Positions 51,721 to 61,144 are shown, numbered from the stretch's first letter. The stretch is DNA of 64,000 nucleotides from Burkholderiales bacterium (GCA_027493935.1 JAOSJV010000001.1:1736001-1800000), one strand, 5' to 3'. Numbers and translations are program-made. Notes: generated by a model not told the origin, from the letters alone.

Positions 51721-52891
51721 TCGAAAGATGCTTCATCGCCCGCTCCAGCCCTTCGATGGTGGTCGGGTACATGCGCCCGCCCATCAGCTCGCGCAGGATG
51801 CCGATCGACTGGCGGTAGGGCCAGAGCTGCTCGGGCTCGGGGTTGAGCCAGACCGCTTTCGGATAGACGTCGAGCATCCGGCGCATCCAGACCGCGCCGG
51901 CTTCCTCGTTGTGGTACTCGATCGAGCCGCCCGGCTGCAGGATCTCGTACGGGCTCATCGTCGCGTCGCCGACGAAGACGAGCTTATGATCGTGCCCGTA
52001 TTTGTGCATGATGTCGGCGGTGCGGGTGCGCTCGGAGTGGCGGCGCCGATTGTCCCTCCACACGAAGTCGTACAGGCAGTTGTGGAAGTAGAAGTACTCG
52101 AGGTGCTTGAACTCGGTCTTCGCCGCGCTGAAGAGTTCCTGCGCGAGCTTGATGTGGTCGTCCATCGAGCCGCCGACGTCGAGGAACATCAGCACCTTCA
52201 CCGCGTTGTGCCGCTCCGGACGCATGTGCAGGTCGAGGTAGCCGGCATTGCGCGCGGTCGAGTCGATGGTGGTCGGCAGGTCGAGCTCCTCGGGCGCGCC
52301 TTCGCGCGCGAAGCGGCGCAGCCGGCGCAACGCGACCTTGATATTGCGCACGCCGAGCGCGACTTCCGAGTCGTAATTGCGGTACTCGCGCGCATCCCAC
52401 ACCTTCACCGCCGAGCGGTTGCGGCTGCGGTCCTGGCCGATGCGCACGCCCTCGGGGTTGTAGCCGTAGGCGCCGAATGGCGAGGTGCCTGCGGTGCCGA
52501 TCCACTTGGAGCCGCCCTGATGGCGGCCCTTCTGCTCCTCGAGGCGCTTGCGCAGCGTCTCCATCAGCTTCTCCCACCCGCCGAGCGCCTCGATCATCGC
52601 CTTCTCCTCGGGCGAGAGGTTGAGCTCGGCCTGCTTCAGCAGCCACTCGAGCGGGATGTCGGCCTCGGCGCCGATCAGCGACTCGATGCCCTTGAAGAAT
52701 TCGCCGAAGACGCGGTCGAACTTGTCGTAGTTCGACTCGTCCTTGACGAGCGTGGCGCGGGCGAGATAGTAGAACTCGTCGATCGAGGGCTCGATGACGT
52801 GCTTCGACATCGCCTCGACCAGCGTCAGGTACTCCTTGATCGAGACCGGGAGCTTCGCCGACTTGAGGCGCAGAAAGAATCCGGCCAGCAT
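51716..52891 (-). CDS. VWA domain (CoxE-like) protein, partner of MoxR
   Basis: This is a 391-residue CoxE-like protein. The C-terminal half is a von Willebrand A domain with a MIDAS-like motif DVGGSMDD (DxGGS rather than DxSxS) after VKVLMFL, and a downstream Asp in FVGDATMSPYEIL. The N-terminal half is helical and charged. Such proteins work with MoxR AAA+ ATPases, and one lies two genes upstream in the same operon. The stop codon sits in a large hairpin. The function is probably metal-cofactor or complex maturation, by family analogy. Confidence 0.85.
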   Translation of the reverse strand: MLAGFFLRLKSAKLPVSIKEYLTLVEAMSKHVIEPSIDEFYYLARATLVKDESNYDKFDRVFGEFFKGIESLIGAEADIPLEWLLKQAELNLSPEEKAMIEALGGWEKLMETLRKRLEEQKGRHQGGSKWIGTAGTSPFGAYGYNPEGVRIGQDRSRNRSAVKVWDAREYRNYDSEVALGVRNIKVALRRLRRFAREGAPEELDLPTTIDSTARNAGYLDLHMRPERHNAVKVLMFLDVGGSMDDHIKLAQELFSAAKTEFKHLEYFYFHNCLYDFVWRDNRRRHSERTRTADIMHKYGHDHKLVFVGDATMSPYEILQPGGSIEYHNEEAGAVWMRRMLDVYPKAVWLNPEPEQLWPYRQSIGILRELMGGRMYPTTIEGLERAMKHLSR

Positions 52892-52892
52892 C

Positions 52893-53537
52893 TCAGCTCT
52901 GCGCCGGTGCGCGGGACGTGGCGTGGCGCGCGAGACGCGCCTGCAGGCGCGAGCGCACCGCGGGCCACTCGGCGCGCAGGACGGAGAAGACGTAGGTGTT
53001 CCGCAGCCAGCCGTCCGGCATGATCATGTGGTGGCGCAGGACGCCGTCGTGCCGTGCACCGAGGTCGAGGATCGCCCGGCGCGAGTGCTCGTTGCGCTCG
53101 TCGGTCCGGAACTCGACCGCCACCGCCCCCAGCGTGTCGAAGGCGTGCGCGAGCAGCAGGAGCTTGCACGTCGTGTTGACGGCCGAGCGCTGGAACGAGG
53201 CGGCGTACCAGGTGTTGCCGATCTCCAGGCGCCGCTGAGCGAGCTCGATATTCAGGTAGCGCGTCGAGCCGATCGGCCGCCCGCTCGGCAGGTGCTCTAC
53301 GACGAAAGGCAGGACGCGGTGCTGCGCGCGGGCGGCAAGCGCCTGGTCGATCCACGCGGCCATCGTGTCCGGCCCGCCGATCGAGGTGTAACCCAGCTTC
53401 CACAGCTCGCCGTCGCGCGCGGCCTCGACCAGTGCCGGCGCGTCGGCGCGCGCGAGCGGTCGCAGGCGCACCGGCTCGCGCTCGAGCGTGATTGCCTCGA
53501 GCGGCGGCCAGGGCGTGCGCTGCGCCGCGTGCGGCAC
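52893..53537 (-). CDS. GNAT family N-acetyltransferase
   Basis: The protein is 214 residues of the RimJ-like GNAT group. It has VRLRPLARADAPALVEAARDGEL at the start, an IGSTRYLNIE strand, and the acetyl-CoA loop region around FQRSAVNTTCKLLLLAHAF and VEFRTDERNEHSRRAILDLGA. Substrate (protein N terminus or small amine) unknown. It lies one base from the VWA gene and 5 bases from the moxR stop, within one operon, an unusual insertion between the usual partners. Confidence 0.83.
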   Translation of the reverse strand: MPHAAQRTPWPPLEAITLEREPVRLRPLARADAPALVEAARDGELWKLGYTSIGGPDTMAAWIDQALAARAQHRVLPFVVEHLPSGRPIGSTRYLNIELAQRRLEIGNTWYAASFQRSAVNTTCKLLLLAHAFDTLGAVAVEFRTDERNEHSRRAILDLGARHDGVLRHHMIMPDGWLRNTYVFSVLRAEWPAVRSRLQARLARHATSRAPAQS

Positions 53538-53542
53538 GATGC

Positions 53543-54385
53543 CTACCGGTTCTGCCGCGCCATGAACACCAGCCGCTCGAAGAGATGGACATCCTGCTCA
53601 TTCTTGAGCAGCGCACCGTGCAGCGGAGGCACGATCGTCTTGCGGTCCTTCGCGCGCAGCGCCTCGGGCGGAATGTCCTCGGCGAGCAGCAGCTTGAGCC
53701 AGTCGAGCAGCTCCGAGGTGGAGGGCTTCTTCTTCAGCCCGGGCACCTCGCGCACCTCGAAGAACACCTCGAGCGCCTCGCGCAGCAGCATCTTCTTGAT
53801 ACCGGGGAAGTGGACGTCGACGATGCGCTCCATCGTCTCCTTGTCGGGGAAGCGGATGTAGTGAAAGAAGCAGCGGCGCAGGAAGGCGTCCGGAAGCTCC
53901 TTCTCGTTGTTCGAGGTGATGAACACGATCGGCCGGTGCTTCGCGCGCACCAGCTCGCGCGTCTCGTAGACGAAGAACTCCATGCGGTCGAGTTCGCGCA
54001 GGAGATCGTTCGGGAACTCGATGTCCGCCTTGTCGATCTCGTCGATCAGCAGCACGACTGGCGCGTCGCTGGTGAAGGCCTGCCAGAGCATGCCGCGCAC
54101 GATGTAGTTGGCGATGTCGTGCACGCGCGGGTCGCCGAGCTGCGAGTCGCGCAGCCGCGACACGGCGTCGTACTCGTAGAGGCCCTGCTGCGCCTTGGTG
54201 GTCGACTTGATGTGCCACTCGAGCAGTGGCAGGTCGAGCGCCGCGGCGACCTCCTCGGCGAGCTTCGTCTTGCCGGTGCCGGGCTCGCCCTTGACGAGCA
54301 GCGGCCGCTGCAGGGTGATGGCGGCGTTCACCGCGAGATTGAGGTCGTCCGTCGCGACGTAGGTGGCGGAGCCTTTGAAACGCAT
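53543..54385 (-). CDS. MoxR-family AAA+ ATPase
   Basis: A 280-residue MoxR-type AAA+ ATPase. Walker A GEPGTGKTKL (33-42), Walker B VVLLIDEIDKAD and sensor-1 VFITSNNEKELPDAFLRRCF (Arg finger) are present. It starts MRFKGSATYVATDDL. It heads the operon moxR-GNAT-VWA. MoxR and VWA proteins jointly remodel or load cofactors into target enzymes; no clear target enzyme is next to them. The frame is intact. Confidence 0.9.
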   Translation of the reverse strand: MRFKGSATYVATDDLNLAVNAAITLQRPLLVKGEPGTGKTKLAEEVAAALDLPLLEWHIKSTTKAQQGLYEYDAVSRLRDSQLGDPRVHDIANYIVRGMLWQAFTSDAPVVLLIDEIDKADIEFPNDLLRELDRMEFFVYETRELVRAKHRPIVFITSNNEKELPDAFLRRCFFHYIRFPDKETMERIVDVHFPGIKKMLLREALEVFFEVREVPGLKKKPSTSELLDWLKLLLAEDIPPEALRAKDRKTIVPPLHGALLKNEQDVHLFERLVFMARQNR

Positions 54386-54470
54386 GCTGCGGTTCCTCGC
54401 GGGTGTTGGGGTGTTGGAATGTTGCCCCGGACGGGCGACGCCCGATTATACCGCCCCAGCGCCGGCTCTT

Positions 54471-54499
54471 TTGACCGGGCGGTGACGCTTCGGTAGAAT
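54471..54499 (+). promoter_or_regulatory. Sigma70-type promoter before cytochrome c genes
   Basis: TTGACC at 54471-54476 and TAGAAT at 54494-54499 with 17-base spacing, about 45 bases before the first cytochrome start. It lies in the divergent gap with the moxR operon. Confidence 0.65.
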
Positions 54500-54545
54500 C
54501 GCGCGACTCCCAGCGCACCCGGACATGCGCGCACCGAGGTCTCAG

Positions 54546-54871
54546 ATGATCAGAACCCTCCTGGCACTCGTGCTCGGCCTCGCGGCCGGCGCAGCGCTCG
54601 CCGAGGACGCTCCCAAGGGCGATGCTGCCGCGGCCAAGACCAAGATCGCGATGTGCGAAGGTTGCCACGGTGTGGACGGCTATCGCACCGCCTACCCGGA
54701 CGTGTATACCGTCCCCAAGATCGGCGGCCAGTCGCCCGCGTATATCGTCAAGGCGCTGGAGGCATACAAGAGCGGTGAGCGTCCGCATCCATCGATGCGA
54801 GGCATCGCGCGTACCCTGTCTGCGCAGGACATGGCCGACCTCGCGGCGTACTACGGGGGGGCGCGAAATGA
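54546..54871 (+). CDS. Small periplasmic cytochrome c (frame break at 3' end)
   Basis: A class I cytochrome c of about 108 residues. A signal peptide (MIRTLLALVLGLAAGAALAED, cut after ALA) precedes the mature domain with haem motif CEGCH and the distal Met probably in HPSMRGIARTL. The frame runs off after LAAYYGG because of a G7 run at 54855-54861; one more G or two fewer would end it AK and stop at 54869-54871, overlapping the next ATG as ATGA. The following gene is a paralogue, so this pair may be a c4-like split or tandem duplicate. Confidence 0.85.
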
Positions 54872-55206
54872 GCGTGCCGCGGAAGAAGACGCTCGCGTTC
54901 GGCCTGGTGACTCTTGCGCTCGCCCTGCCGGCGTGCGGTGCCGACATCGCCGCCGGCGAGAAGAAGGCGAACGAGGTTTGCGCGGCGTGCCACGGGCCCG
55001 ACGGAAACAAGCCGATTGCACCCGAGTACCCGAAGCTCGGCGGCCAGCACCGCGACTACTTGGCAAAGACGCTCAAGGACTACAAGTCCGGCGCACGCAC
55101 GAATCCGATCATGGCCGGCCAGGCGCAGGCGCTGACCAACAAGGAAATCGAGGATCTCGCGGCGTACTACGCGAGCCGGCCGAGCACGCTCGTGACCAAG
55201 CGGTAG
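54868..55206 (+). CDS. Small periplasmic cytochrome c
   Basis: A 112-residue class I cytochrome c. The signal sequence is MSVPRKKTLAFGLVTLALALPACGAD; the C in PACGAD could also be a lipobox (ALPAC), so a lipoprotein is possible. Haem motif CAACH; distal Met probably in PIMAGQAQALT. It is clearly similar to the upstream cytochrome (both have YPKLGGQ or VPKIGGQ, then YKSG and DLAAYY). Start ATG overlaps the upstream stop. Likely electron carriers to a terminal oxidase. Confidence 0.87.
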   Translation: MSVPRKKTLAFGLVTLALALPACGADIAAGEKKANEVCAACHGPDGNKPIAPEYPKLGGQHRDYLAKTLKDYKSGARTNPIMAGQAQALTNKEIEDLAAYYASRPSTLVTKR

Positions 55207-55326
55207 AAGGGAACAGGAGGACCCCCCGGGTTTCCTCTCGTGACTCCTGGTCCGCGAGTGGGGGCGAGTGGTTGGATATCCTCTGGCCGTCGCGGCAGCC
55301 GGCGCTCCGGCACGCGCCGCGCGCGG

Positions 55327-55749
55327 CTACCTCCTGCGCAGACACTCCAAGTAGGCGGGCGCATCGGGCACGCCAGCGCCGCGCTGCCCTTCCCACACCG
55401 CCGCCCCGAGACACTCCACCACGACGTGCAGCGCTTCGTGGCGGTCGCCGCGGCGCGCGAGCAGCCGCTCGAACTCGGCCCGGATCCCGGGCGGCTGGTC
55501 GATCGCGAGCTGCTCTTCGATCGCCAGGTGCAGGCTCAGGTGCAGGAACGGGTTCGTCGCGCCGTCCTCGGGCGTGTACTCCCGGCCGAGAAACTGCGCG
55601 GGATCGTCCAGCACGGGGCGGTACTCCGGGTGTGCCAGAATGACGTCCACTGCCAGCGCCTCGAGGCCGACGAGCGGGCTGCGCTCGTGGTGCTTGCGCC
55701 ACGCGTCGAAGAAGAAGCGGCGGACCTGATCGCGCGTGGGATTGAACAC
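55327..55749 (-). CDS. DUF1841 family protein
   Basis: A 140-residue protein that I recognise as the DUF1841 family from MFNPTRDQVRRFFFDAWRKH, ATNPFLHLSLHLAIEEQLAIDQP and RGDRHEALHVVVECLG. These are conserved in betaproteobacteria and some gammaproteobacteria; function is unknown. It lies next to nth. The 120 bases beyond the cytochrome stop (55207-55326) hold no gene. Confidence 0.82.
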   Translation of the reverse strand: MFNPTRDQVRRFFFDAWRKHHERSPLVGLEALAVDVILAHPEYRPVLDDPAQFLGREYTPEDGATNPFLHLSLHLAIEEQLAIDQPPGIRAEFERLLARRGDRHEALHVVVECLGAAVWEGQRGAGVPDAPAYLECLRRR

Positions 55750-55807
55750 GAGAGACGCGAGGTACGTGATAAGCGAAAAGTCGTCCGTGGAGAGTGGCGC
55801 TGCCGGG

Positions 55808-55852
55808 CCGCCTCCCTACCTCCCCCGGCAGGGAGAGGTGGAGGAGGGGCAG
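55808..55852. repeat. CTCCCTACC/GGGAGAGG palindromic repeat at the 3' end of nth
   Basis: CTCCCTACCTCCCCCGGCAG is followed by GGGAGAGGTGGAGGAGG, an imperfect inverted repeat of a common GC-rich intergenic type. It lies between DUF1841 and nth and would be read through if the nth frame were not corrected. Confidence 0.55.
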
Positions 55853-55858
55853 CACGTA

Positions 55859-56510
55859 TCACGCTCCACTTTTCCCTTCCTTCGACTTTCCCCCGATACT
55901 CGCACAAGTCGCGGATCGCGCACCGCGCGCAGTCGGGCGCGCGCGCCTTGCACACGTAGCGGCCGTGCAGGATCAGCCAGTGGTGCGCGTCCTTGCGGAA
56001 GCGCTCCGCCACGAGCTTCTCCAGCTTGCGCTCCACCTCGACGACATTGCGGCCCGGGGCGATGCCGGTCCGGTTCGCCACGCGGAAGATGTGGGTGTCG
56101 ACTGCGATGGTGGGATGACCGAAGGCCGTGTTCAGGACTACGTTCGCGGTCTTGCGGCCGACTCCCGGCAGCGCCTCCAGCGCCTCGCGCGATGCGGGCA
56201 CCTCACCCCCGTGCCGCTCGAGCAGGATCCTGCTCGTGGCCATGACGTTCTTCGCCTTGTTGCGGTAGAGCCCGATCGTTCGGATGCGCTCGGCGAGTCC
56301 GGCCTCGCCCAGCGCGTCCATGGCCGCCGGCGTCGGCGCGACGCGGAACAGCTCGCGCGTGGCGAGGTTGACGCTGCGGTCGGTGGCCTGAGCCGAGAGG
56401 ATCACGGCGACCAGCAGCTGGAACGGCGAGCCGTACTCGAGCTCAGTGGTCGGCGTCGGGTTCGCCGCCTGGAGCCGGGCAAAGACCGCCTCGCGCTTCG
56501 CGGCGTTCAC
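55859..56510 (-). CDS. nth: Endonuclease III (probable frame break at 3' end)
   Basis: Nth is a bifunctional DNA glycosylase/AP lyase for oxidised pyrimidines. The start is GTG at 56510 (VNAAKREAVF). The helix-hairpin-helix LEALPGVGRKTANVVL has Lys120, and Asp138 is in IAVDTHIFR. The [4Fe-4S] ligands are Cys187, Cys194, Cys197 and Cys203. The frame stays open into the downstream repeat and DUF1841 unless one base is removed from the C5 run 55890-55894; then it stops at 55859-55861 after a tail ending SGA. Corrected length is about 217 residues, near E. coli Nth. It follows rsxB with a 10-base gap. Confidence 0.9.
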
Positions 56511-56520
56511 GGTGCGAGGC

Positions 56521-57195
56521 TCAGGACCGCCGGCGCGCGGTCGCGCGTCGCGCGCGTGCGCGTGCGACCGCCGCGCGGATGACCGTCTGCTTGTCCGTGG
56601 CCTGGAGCGCCCGACTCGCGATCGCCGGCAGTGCCTCGACCGCGTGCGGGCCGGGTCGGACCGCGCGCGGGCGCGTGAGGCGGCGGTTGCGGGCGGCAAA
56701 GCGCCGGCGTGCCGCCTCCATCCGCGGCGCATCCCACACGGCATCTGCATCCGCGGCCGGGACCATCGCAATGCAGTCGACCGGGCATGGCGGCACGCAC
56801 AGGTCGCAGCCGGTGCAGAGATCGACCACCACGGTGTGCATCTGTTTCGCCGCCCCGACGATCGCGTCGACCGGGCAGGCCTGGATGCAGAGCGTGCAGC
56901 CGATGCACCACGGCTCGTCGATCGTCGCGACGCGGCGCGGCTGCTCCACGCCGCAAGCCGGGTCGAGCGGCGCGGGGCTGCGGCCGAGCACTGCCGCGAG
57001 CCGCAGGATGACGGCGTCGCCGCCCGGCGGGCAGCGGTTGATCGCAGCAGCGTTTGCCGCCAGCGCCTCGGCGTAGGCAAGGCACGAGGGATAACCGCAC
57101 TTGGTGCACTGCGTCTGCGGCAGCAGGGCGTCGATTCGCGCGGCGAGTGCCGTGGCGCGCGCCGCCGCTGCGGCCGATCCGGCGGACGACGTCAC
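56521..57195 (-). CDS. rsxB: RnfB/RsxB-type electron transport protein
   Basis: A 224-residue iron-sulfur protein of the Rnf/Rsx complex. The N-terminal [4Fe-4S] domain ([17 protein letters not shown]) and two ferredoxin motifs ([15 protein letters not shown] and [15 protein letters not shown]) are clear. It lacks the usual N-terminal membrane helix and the rest of the Rnf genes are absent, as in many betaproteobacteria that have a solitary rsxB before nth. It starts at GTG 57195. A long Arg-rich tail ends it. The function is therefore uncertain. Confidence 0.85.
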   Translation of the reverse strand: MTSSAGSAAAAARATALAARIDALLPQTQCTKCGYPSCLAYAEALAANAAAINRCPPGGDAVILRLAAVLGRSPAPLDPACGVEQPRRVATIDEPWCIGCTLCIQACPVDAIVGAAKQMHTVVVDLCTGCDLCVPPCPVDCIAMVPAADADAVWDAPRMEAARRRFAARNRRLTRPRAVRPGPHAVEALPAIASRALQATDKQTVIRAAVARARARRATARRRS

Positions 57196-57208
57196 CCGTG
57201 CGCCTCCC

Positions 57209-58245
57209 TCAGGCTGCCTTGCGCGTTGCGTGCGGCGTGATCGCGGCGACGGCCTCGCGCACGAGCGCCGGCCCGCGGTACACGAGTCCGGTGTACAGCT
57301 GGACGAGGTCAGCACCCGCCGCGACGCGCTCGGCCGCGTCCTTGCCCGAGAGGATGCCGCCCACGCCGATGATCGGAACCGCGCGGTCGAGCAGCCCGCC
57401 GAGCGCGCGCACGACCGCCGTCGCGCGTGCGCAAAGCGGCGCACCAGACAAGCCGCCTGCCTCGTCGCCATGCGCGAGACCGGCTACGCCTGCGCGGCTC
57501 ACGGTCGTATTGGTGGCGATGACCGCATCGATTTCGTGCGCGAGCAGGCGCTCGACGATCCCCGGCAGGGCTTCGTCCGGGAGGTCCGGCGCGATCTTGA
57601 CCGCGATCGGCACCCGCCGCTTGTGCTTACGCGCAAGGCTCGTCCGCCCGCGCACCACCGCGGTCAGCAGCGACTCGAGCGCGTCGCCGCCCTGCAGGTC
57701 GCGCAGGTTCTCCGTGTTCGGCGAGGAGACGTTCACCGTGACGTAGCTCGCGAACGGGTAGACCGCGCGCAGGCATGCGGCGTAGTCGTCCGCCGCCCGC
57801 ACGATCGGCGTATCGGCGTTCTTGCCGATATTGATGCCGAGGATCCCGTCGTAGCGTGCAGCGCGCACGTTGGCGACGAAGCGCTCGACCCCGCAGTTGT
57901 TGAACCCCATCCGGTTGATCAGCGCGCGCGCCTGCGGCAGGCGGAACAGGCGCGGCCTCGGGTTGCCCGGCTGCGGGCGGGGCGTGACGGTGCCCACTTC
58001 CAGGAACCCGAAGCCGAATGCGGCGAACAGATCGATGAACTCCGCGTTCTTGTCGAAGCCGGCGGCGAGCCTGACCGGGTTCGGGAACTCTAGTCCCATC
58101 GCCCGCACGCGCCGCCCGGGAGCGGACCGCCCGGCAGTCCCGAGAGCCCGACGCGGTGAACGAGCCGCGCCGACGGTAGGGCAAGCTCGTGCGCGAGTTC
58201 GGCGTCGAGCCGGAACAGGAGCGACCGCGCGAGCTCGAAGAGCAT
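57209..58245 (-). CDS. pyrD: Dihydroorotate dehydrogenase, class 2 (one frame break)
   Basis: PyrD oxidises dihydroorotate using quinone in pyrimidine synthesis. The N terminus [20 protein letters not shown] is the membrane-associated helix typical of class 2. A missing base near 58111-58121 breaks the frame; correcting it gives [20 protein letters not shown]. The FMN and catalytic motifs are present ([26 protein letters not shown] with the catalytic Ser, TNTTV, IGVGGI). About 345 residues. It lies after bpt on the same strand. Confidence 0.93.
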
Positions 58246-58274
58246 CGGTCAGGCCCCGCCGCCGAACGCGCCGC

Positions 58275-59015
58275 TCAGGCGGCGATCTCGTCGTCGCGCA
58301 GGCACCGCCAGCTGCCGTCGACGAAGCCCTCGATCGGCCGGAAGCGTGCCTTGTAGGCCATCTTGCGGCTGTCGCGAATCCAGTAGCCGAGGTAGAGGTA
58401 CGGCAGCCCGAGCACCTGGCACTGCTCGATCTGCCACAAGATGTTGAACGTGCCGAGGCTCGCGCCCTGCGACTCGGGGTCGAAGAAGGTATAGACCGAA
58501 GACAGGCCGTCGGAGAGGTAATCGACGATGCTCACCATTGCGAGCCGGCCGGCGTCGCGGAACTCGACCAGTCGCGTGTTGACACGGCTCTGCAGCAGGA
58601 AGTGCGAGTACTGGTCGCGGCTGTCCTGGTCCATGCCGCCGCCGGCGTGGCGCGCCGCCTGGTAGCGCAGGTAGAGGGCGTAGTGCTCGACGCGGAAGCG
58701 CAGCCCGAGCGCCTGTCCGTGCAGCCCCGCGTGCCGGCGCCACGCGCGCCGCTGGTAGCGCGACGGCGCGAATTCGGCGATCGGGATGCGCACCGGGACG
58801 CACGCCCGGCACGCGTCGCAGTACGGACGGTAGGTGAAGATTCCGCTGCGCCGGAACCCGAGGCGGACCAGATCGCCGTAGAGGTCGTTGCCGATCAGGT
58901 GCGAGGGCGTCGCCACCTGCGAGCGCGCCATCCGTCCCTGCAGGTAGCTGCACGGATAGGGCGCCGTCACGTAGAACTGCAGGACGGCATGCGGCAGATC
59001 ATTCAGCTGCGACAC
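58275..59015 (-). CDS. bpt: Bacterial leucyltransferase Bpt (N-end rule)
   Basis: Bpt, an Ate1-like aspartate/glutamate leucyltransferase, adds Leu to proteins with N-terminal Asp or Glu. It is 246 residues. Cys-rich [17 protein letters not shown] and [20 protein letters not shown] are the family signatures. It overlaps the upstream aat by 17 bases. This pair covers both leucyl branches of the N-end rule pathway (ClpS/ClpA lie elsewhere). Confidence 0.92.
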   Translation of the reverse strand: MSQLNDLPHAVLQFYVTAPYPCSYLQGRMARSQVATPSHLIGNDLYGDLVRLGFRRSGIFTYRPYCDACRACVPVRIPIAEFAPSRYQRRAWRRHAGLHGQALGLRFRVEHYALYLRYQAARHAGGGMDQDSRDQYSHFLLQSRVNTRLVEFRDAGRLAMVSIVDYLSDGLSSVYTFFDPESQGASLGTFNILWQIEQCQVLGLPYLYLGYWIRDSRKMAYKARFRPIEGFVDGSWRCLRDDEIAA

Positions 59016-59709
59016 GGATCCACTCGATCGGCTGGCGCCAGATACCCGGCGCCGGGTCGTAGTCTACCAACTCCGCGATCCGCCGGGCGAACTCGGCGCG
59101 CGGAATCTCGCGCGCACCGAGCGAGGCGAGGTGGTCGGTGCGCATCTGGCAGTCGATGATGCCGAAGCCGGTTTCGCGCAGGCGCGCCACCAGATGCACG
59201 AACGCGATCTTCGAGGCGTCGCGTACCCGCGTAAACATCGACTCGCCGAAGAAGGCACGGCCGAGCGCCACCCCGTAGAGCCCGCCCGCGAGCACGCCGT
59301 CGGTCCAGGTCTCGACCGAGTGGGCGTGGCCGAGGGCGTGCAGGCGCCGGTAGGCGGCGCGCATTTCGGGGGTGATCCAGGTCTCGGCCTGTCCGGCGCG
59401 GGGCGCCGCGCAGCCGCGCACCACGCCGTCGAAGTCGTGATCGAAGCGGATCTCGTAGCGACGGTTGCGCAAGGCCTTGGCGAGCGAGCGCGCGACCTTG
59501 AGCTCGTCCGGAAAGAGGACCATGCGCGGATCCGGGCTCCACCACAGGATCGGGTCCCCGGCCGCGAACCACGGGAAGATGCCGCGGCGGTAAGCGTCGA
59601 GCAGCCGGCGCGGGGACAGGTCGCCGCCGATCGCGAGCAGTCCATTCGGCTCCCTGAGTGCGCGCTCGAGTGGGGGGAAGGGCGCGTCGCGTTCGAGCCA
59701 GGGGATCAC
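58999..59709 (-). CDS. aat: Leucyl/phenylalanyl-tRNA-protein transferase
   Basis: Aat adds Leu or Phe to N-terminal Arg or Lys proteins. It is 236 residues with [41 protein letters not shown], the [18 protein letters not shown] core and the FGIIDCQM and [12 protein letters not shown] motifs, all conserved. It ends in the start of bpt. The Rieske gene upstream ends one base before its start. Confidence 0.95.
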   Translation of the reverse strand: MIPWLERDAPFPPLERALREPNGLLAIGGDLSPRRLLDAYRRGIFPWFAAGDPILWWSPDPRMVLFPDELKVARSLAKALRNRRYEIRFDHDFDGVVRGCAAPRAGQAETWITPEMRAAYRRLHALGHAHSVETWTDGVLAGGLYGVALGRAFFGESMFTRVRDASKIAFVHLVARLRETGFGIIDCQMRTDHLASLGAREIPRAEFARRIAELVDYDPAPGIWRQPIEWIRVAAE

Positions 59710-59710
59710 A

Positions 59711-60415
59711 TCAGCACTTCACCTGCTGCCGGCAGAACTGCGCGAGCTCGACCACGGGGATCGCGCCCTCGGCCGGCCGGCGTGCCGCGGCGCCGTGCTC
59801 GATCGCGAGACGGAACTCGAATTTCGCGAAGAAGTCGTTGAACATCTCGCCGCCCAGGGTGCCCACCGCCCAGAGCTCGTCGCCCGCGGGATCGTGCTCG
59901 AGGAGGATCGCCGCGAGAGGCTGCGGCGCCGGCCCGGCGAGGACCTTGGCGCCGCCGGCCGGATCGTACTGGCTGTGCTCCGAGCAGCAGTGGATCACGC
60001 GGGCGTGGCGGCTGGTCGGCGTGCGCTCCTCCCGGTAACTGATGAAGCTGATGTCGCGGGTCGGGTACGTCAGGCGGTGCGAGCAAATCGCCGAGTACGC
60101 GACGATCGAAGAGTGCGCGCCGACACCGCCCGGCCACTCGTAGGCTTTGGCGTCGGCGGTCTTGAGCCGCGCCGGTTGGCGCACCGGCCGGCCGAGGTTC
60201 AGCAGGAAGCACGGCGTGGCGGCGAACGGGTAATGGAAGATGAGATTGGTGTCGGCCGGGATCTCGCGCGACTTGAGCGGCGCACCGCCCGCGTCGGTGA
60301 GCCGCGCGCGGCCATACATGCGCGGTTCGACCTCGCCCTGGACGACGCCAGGCAGCGCCGCGCCGGCGGCGACGACACCCAGCGCGCAGGCGCGCATGAA
60401 TTCGCGTCGTTCCAT
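59711..60415 (-). CDS. Tat-exported Rieske [2Fe-2S] protein
   Basis: This 234-residue protein has a twin-arginine signal ([23 protein letters not shown]). The Rieske cluster ligands are CSH in [12 protein letters not shown] and CCSEH in [13 protein letters not shown]. The sequence between them is long. No cytochrome b or c1 genes adjoin, so it is not an obvious bc1 subunit; a role as a soluble periplasmic electron carrier is only inference. It is immediately upstream of aat on the same strand. Confidence 0.82.
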   Translation of the reverse strand: MERREFMRACALGVVAAGAALPGVVQGEVEPRMYGRARLTDAGGAPLKSREIPADTNLIFHYPFAATPCFLLNLGRPVRQPARLKTADAKAYEWPGGVGAHSSIVAYSAICSHRLTYPTRDISFISYREERTPTSRHARVIHCCSEHSQYDPAGGAKVLAGPAPQPLAAILLEHDPAGDELWAVGTLGGEMFNDFFAKFEFRLAIEHGAAARRPAEGAIPVVELAQFCRQQVKC

Positions 60416-60607
60416 TCGGTCTCCTGGTCTTGTGTTGTGGCGTTCTCCGGGAGGCTAGCCAAGCCCTCCCGCGCAGTCAATCGGTGATGGGAAATGAACG
60501 AAAGGGCGCCGGGTGATGGCGGGCGCCGCCCGAGGCGCGCGGCATCCGCGCCGCCGAATTGCTCGCGGGCGCGTCGCCTCCGTCACGCACCACCGGCGAC
60601 CTGTCGT

Positions 60608-61144
60608 TCACCGTATCGGGTGGATGTCCCCCGCGTGCGTCCGGAACGTGCCGGTGCGGCGGTCCGCGTAGAAGTGCTCGAGCGTCAGCGTGACGGTCCG
60701 GAAAGCCATCTGCTTCCAGGGGATCTCGTCCTCGCGGAACAGCGCCACCTCGAGGCTCTCCGCGCCCGGGGCGTAGTCGAGGTCGAGCAGGCGGCCACGG
60801 TAGAAGATGTGCACCTGGTTCACGTAGGGCACCGAGAGCACGGTGAACATCTCGGCGAGCTCGACGCGCGCGTTCGCCTCCTCGAGCGTCTCGCGCAGCG
60901 CGGCCTGGGCTGTCGTCTCGCCGTTCTCCATGAATCCCGCGGGCAGCGTCCACAGACCGGCGCGCGGCTCGATCGCGCGCTTGCACAGCAGCACGCGGTC
61001 TTCCCATTGCGCGATGCAGCCGATCACCATCTTCGGGTTCGAGTAGTGGATCGTGCTGCAGGCCTCGCAGACGTGACGCGGCAGATGATCGCCGTGCGGG
61101 ATCTTGAGCGTGACCGGCGCGCCGCAGTTCGAGCAGAAGTTCAT
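60608..61144 (-). CDS. Nudix hydrolase with zinc ribbon (NudC-like)
   Basis: A 178-residue protein with an N-terminal zinc ribbon (Cys4, Cys7, Cys26, Cys29) and a Nudix domain. The box reads GFMENGETTAQAALRETLEE then ANA; the usual Gly after EEX is Asn. The layout resembles NudC, which hydrolyses NADH and decaps NAD-RNA, but it lacks NudC's longer N-terminal domain, so the substrate is uncertain. The 192 bases between its stop and the Rieske gene contain no gene. Confidence 0.82.
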   Translation of the reverse strand: MNFCSNCGAPVTLKIPHGDHLPRHVCEACSTIHYSNPKMVIGCIAQWEDRVLLCKRAIEPRAGLWTLPAGFMENGETTAQAALRETLEEANARVELAEMFTVLSVPYVNQVHIFYRGRLLDLDYAPGAESLEVALFREDEIPWKQMAFRTVTLTLEHFYADRRTGTFRTHAGDIHPIR

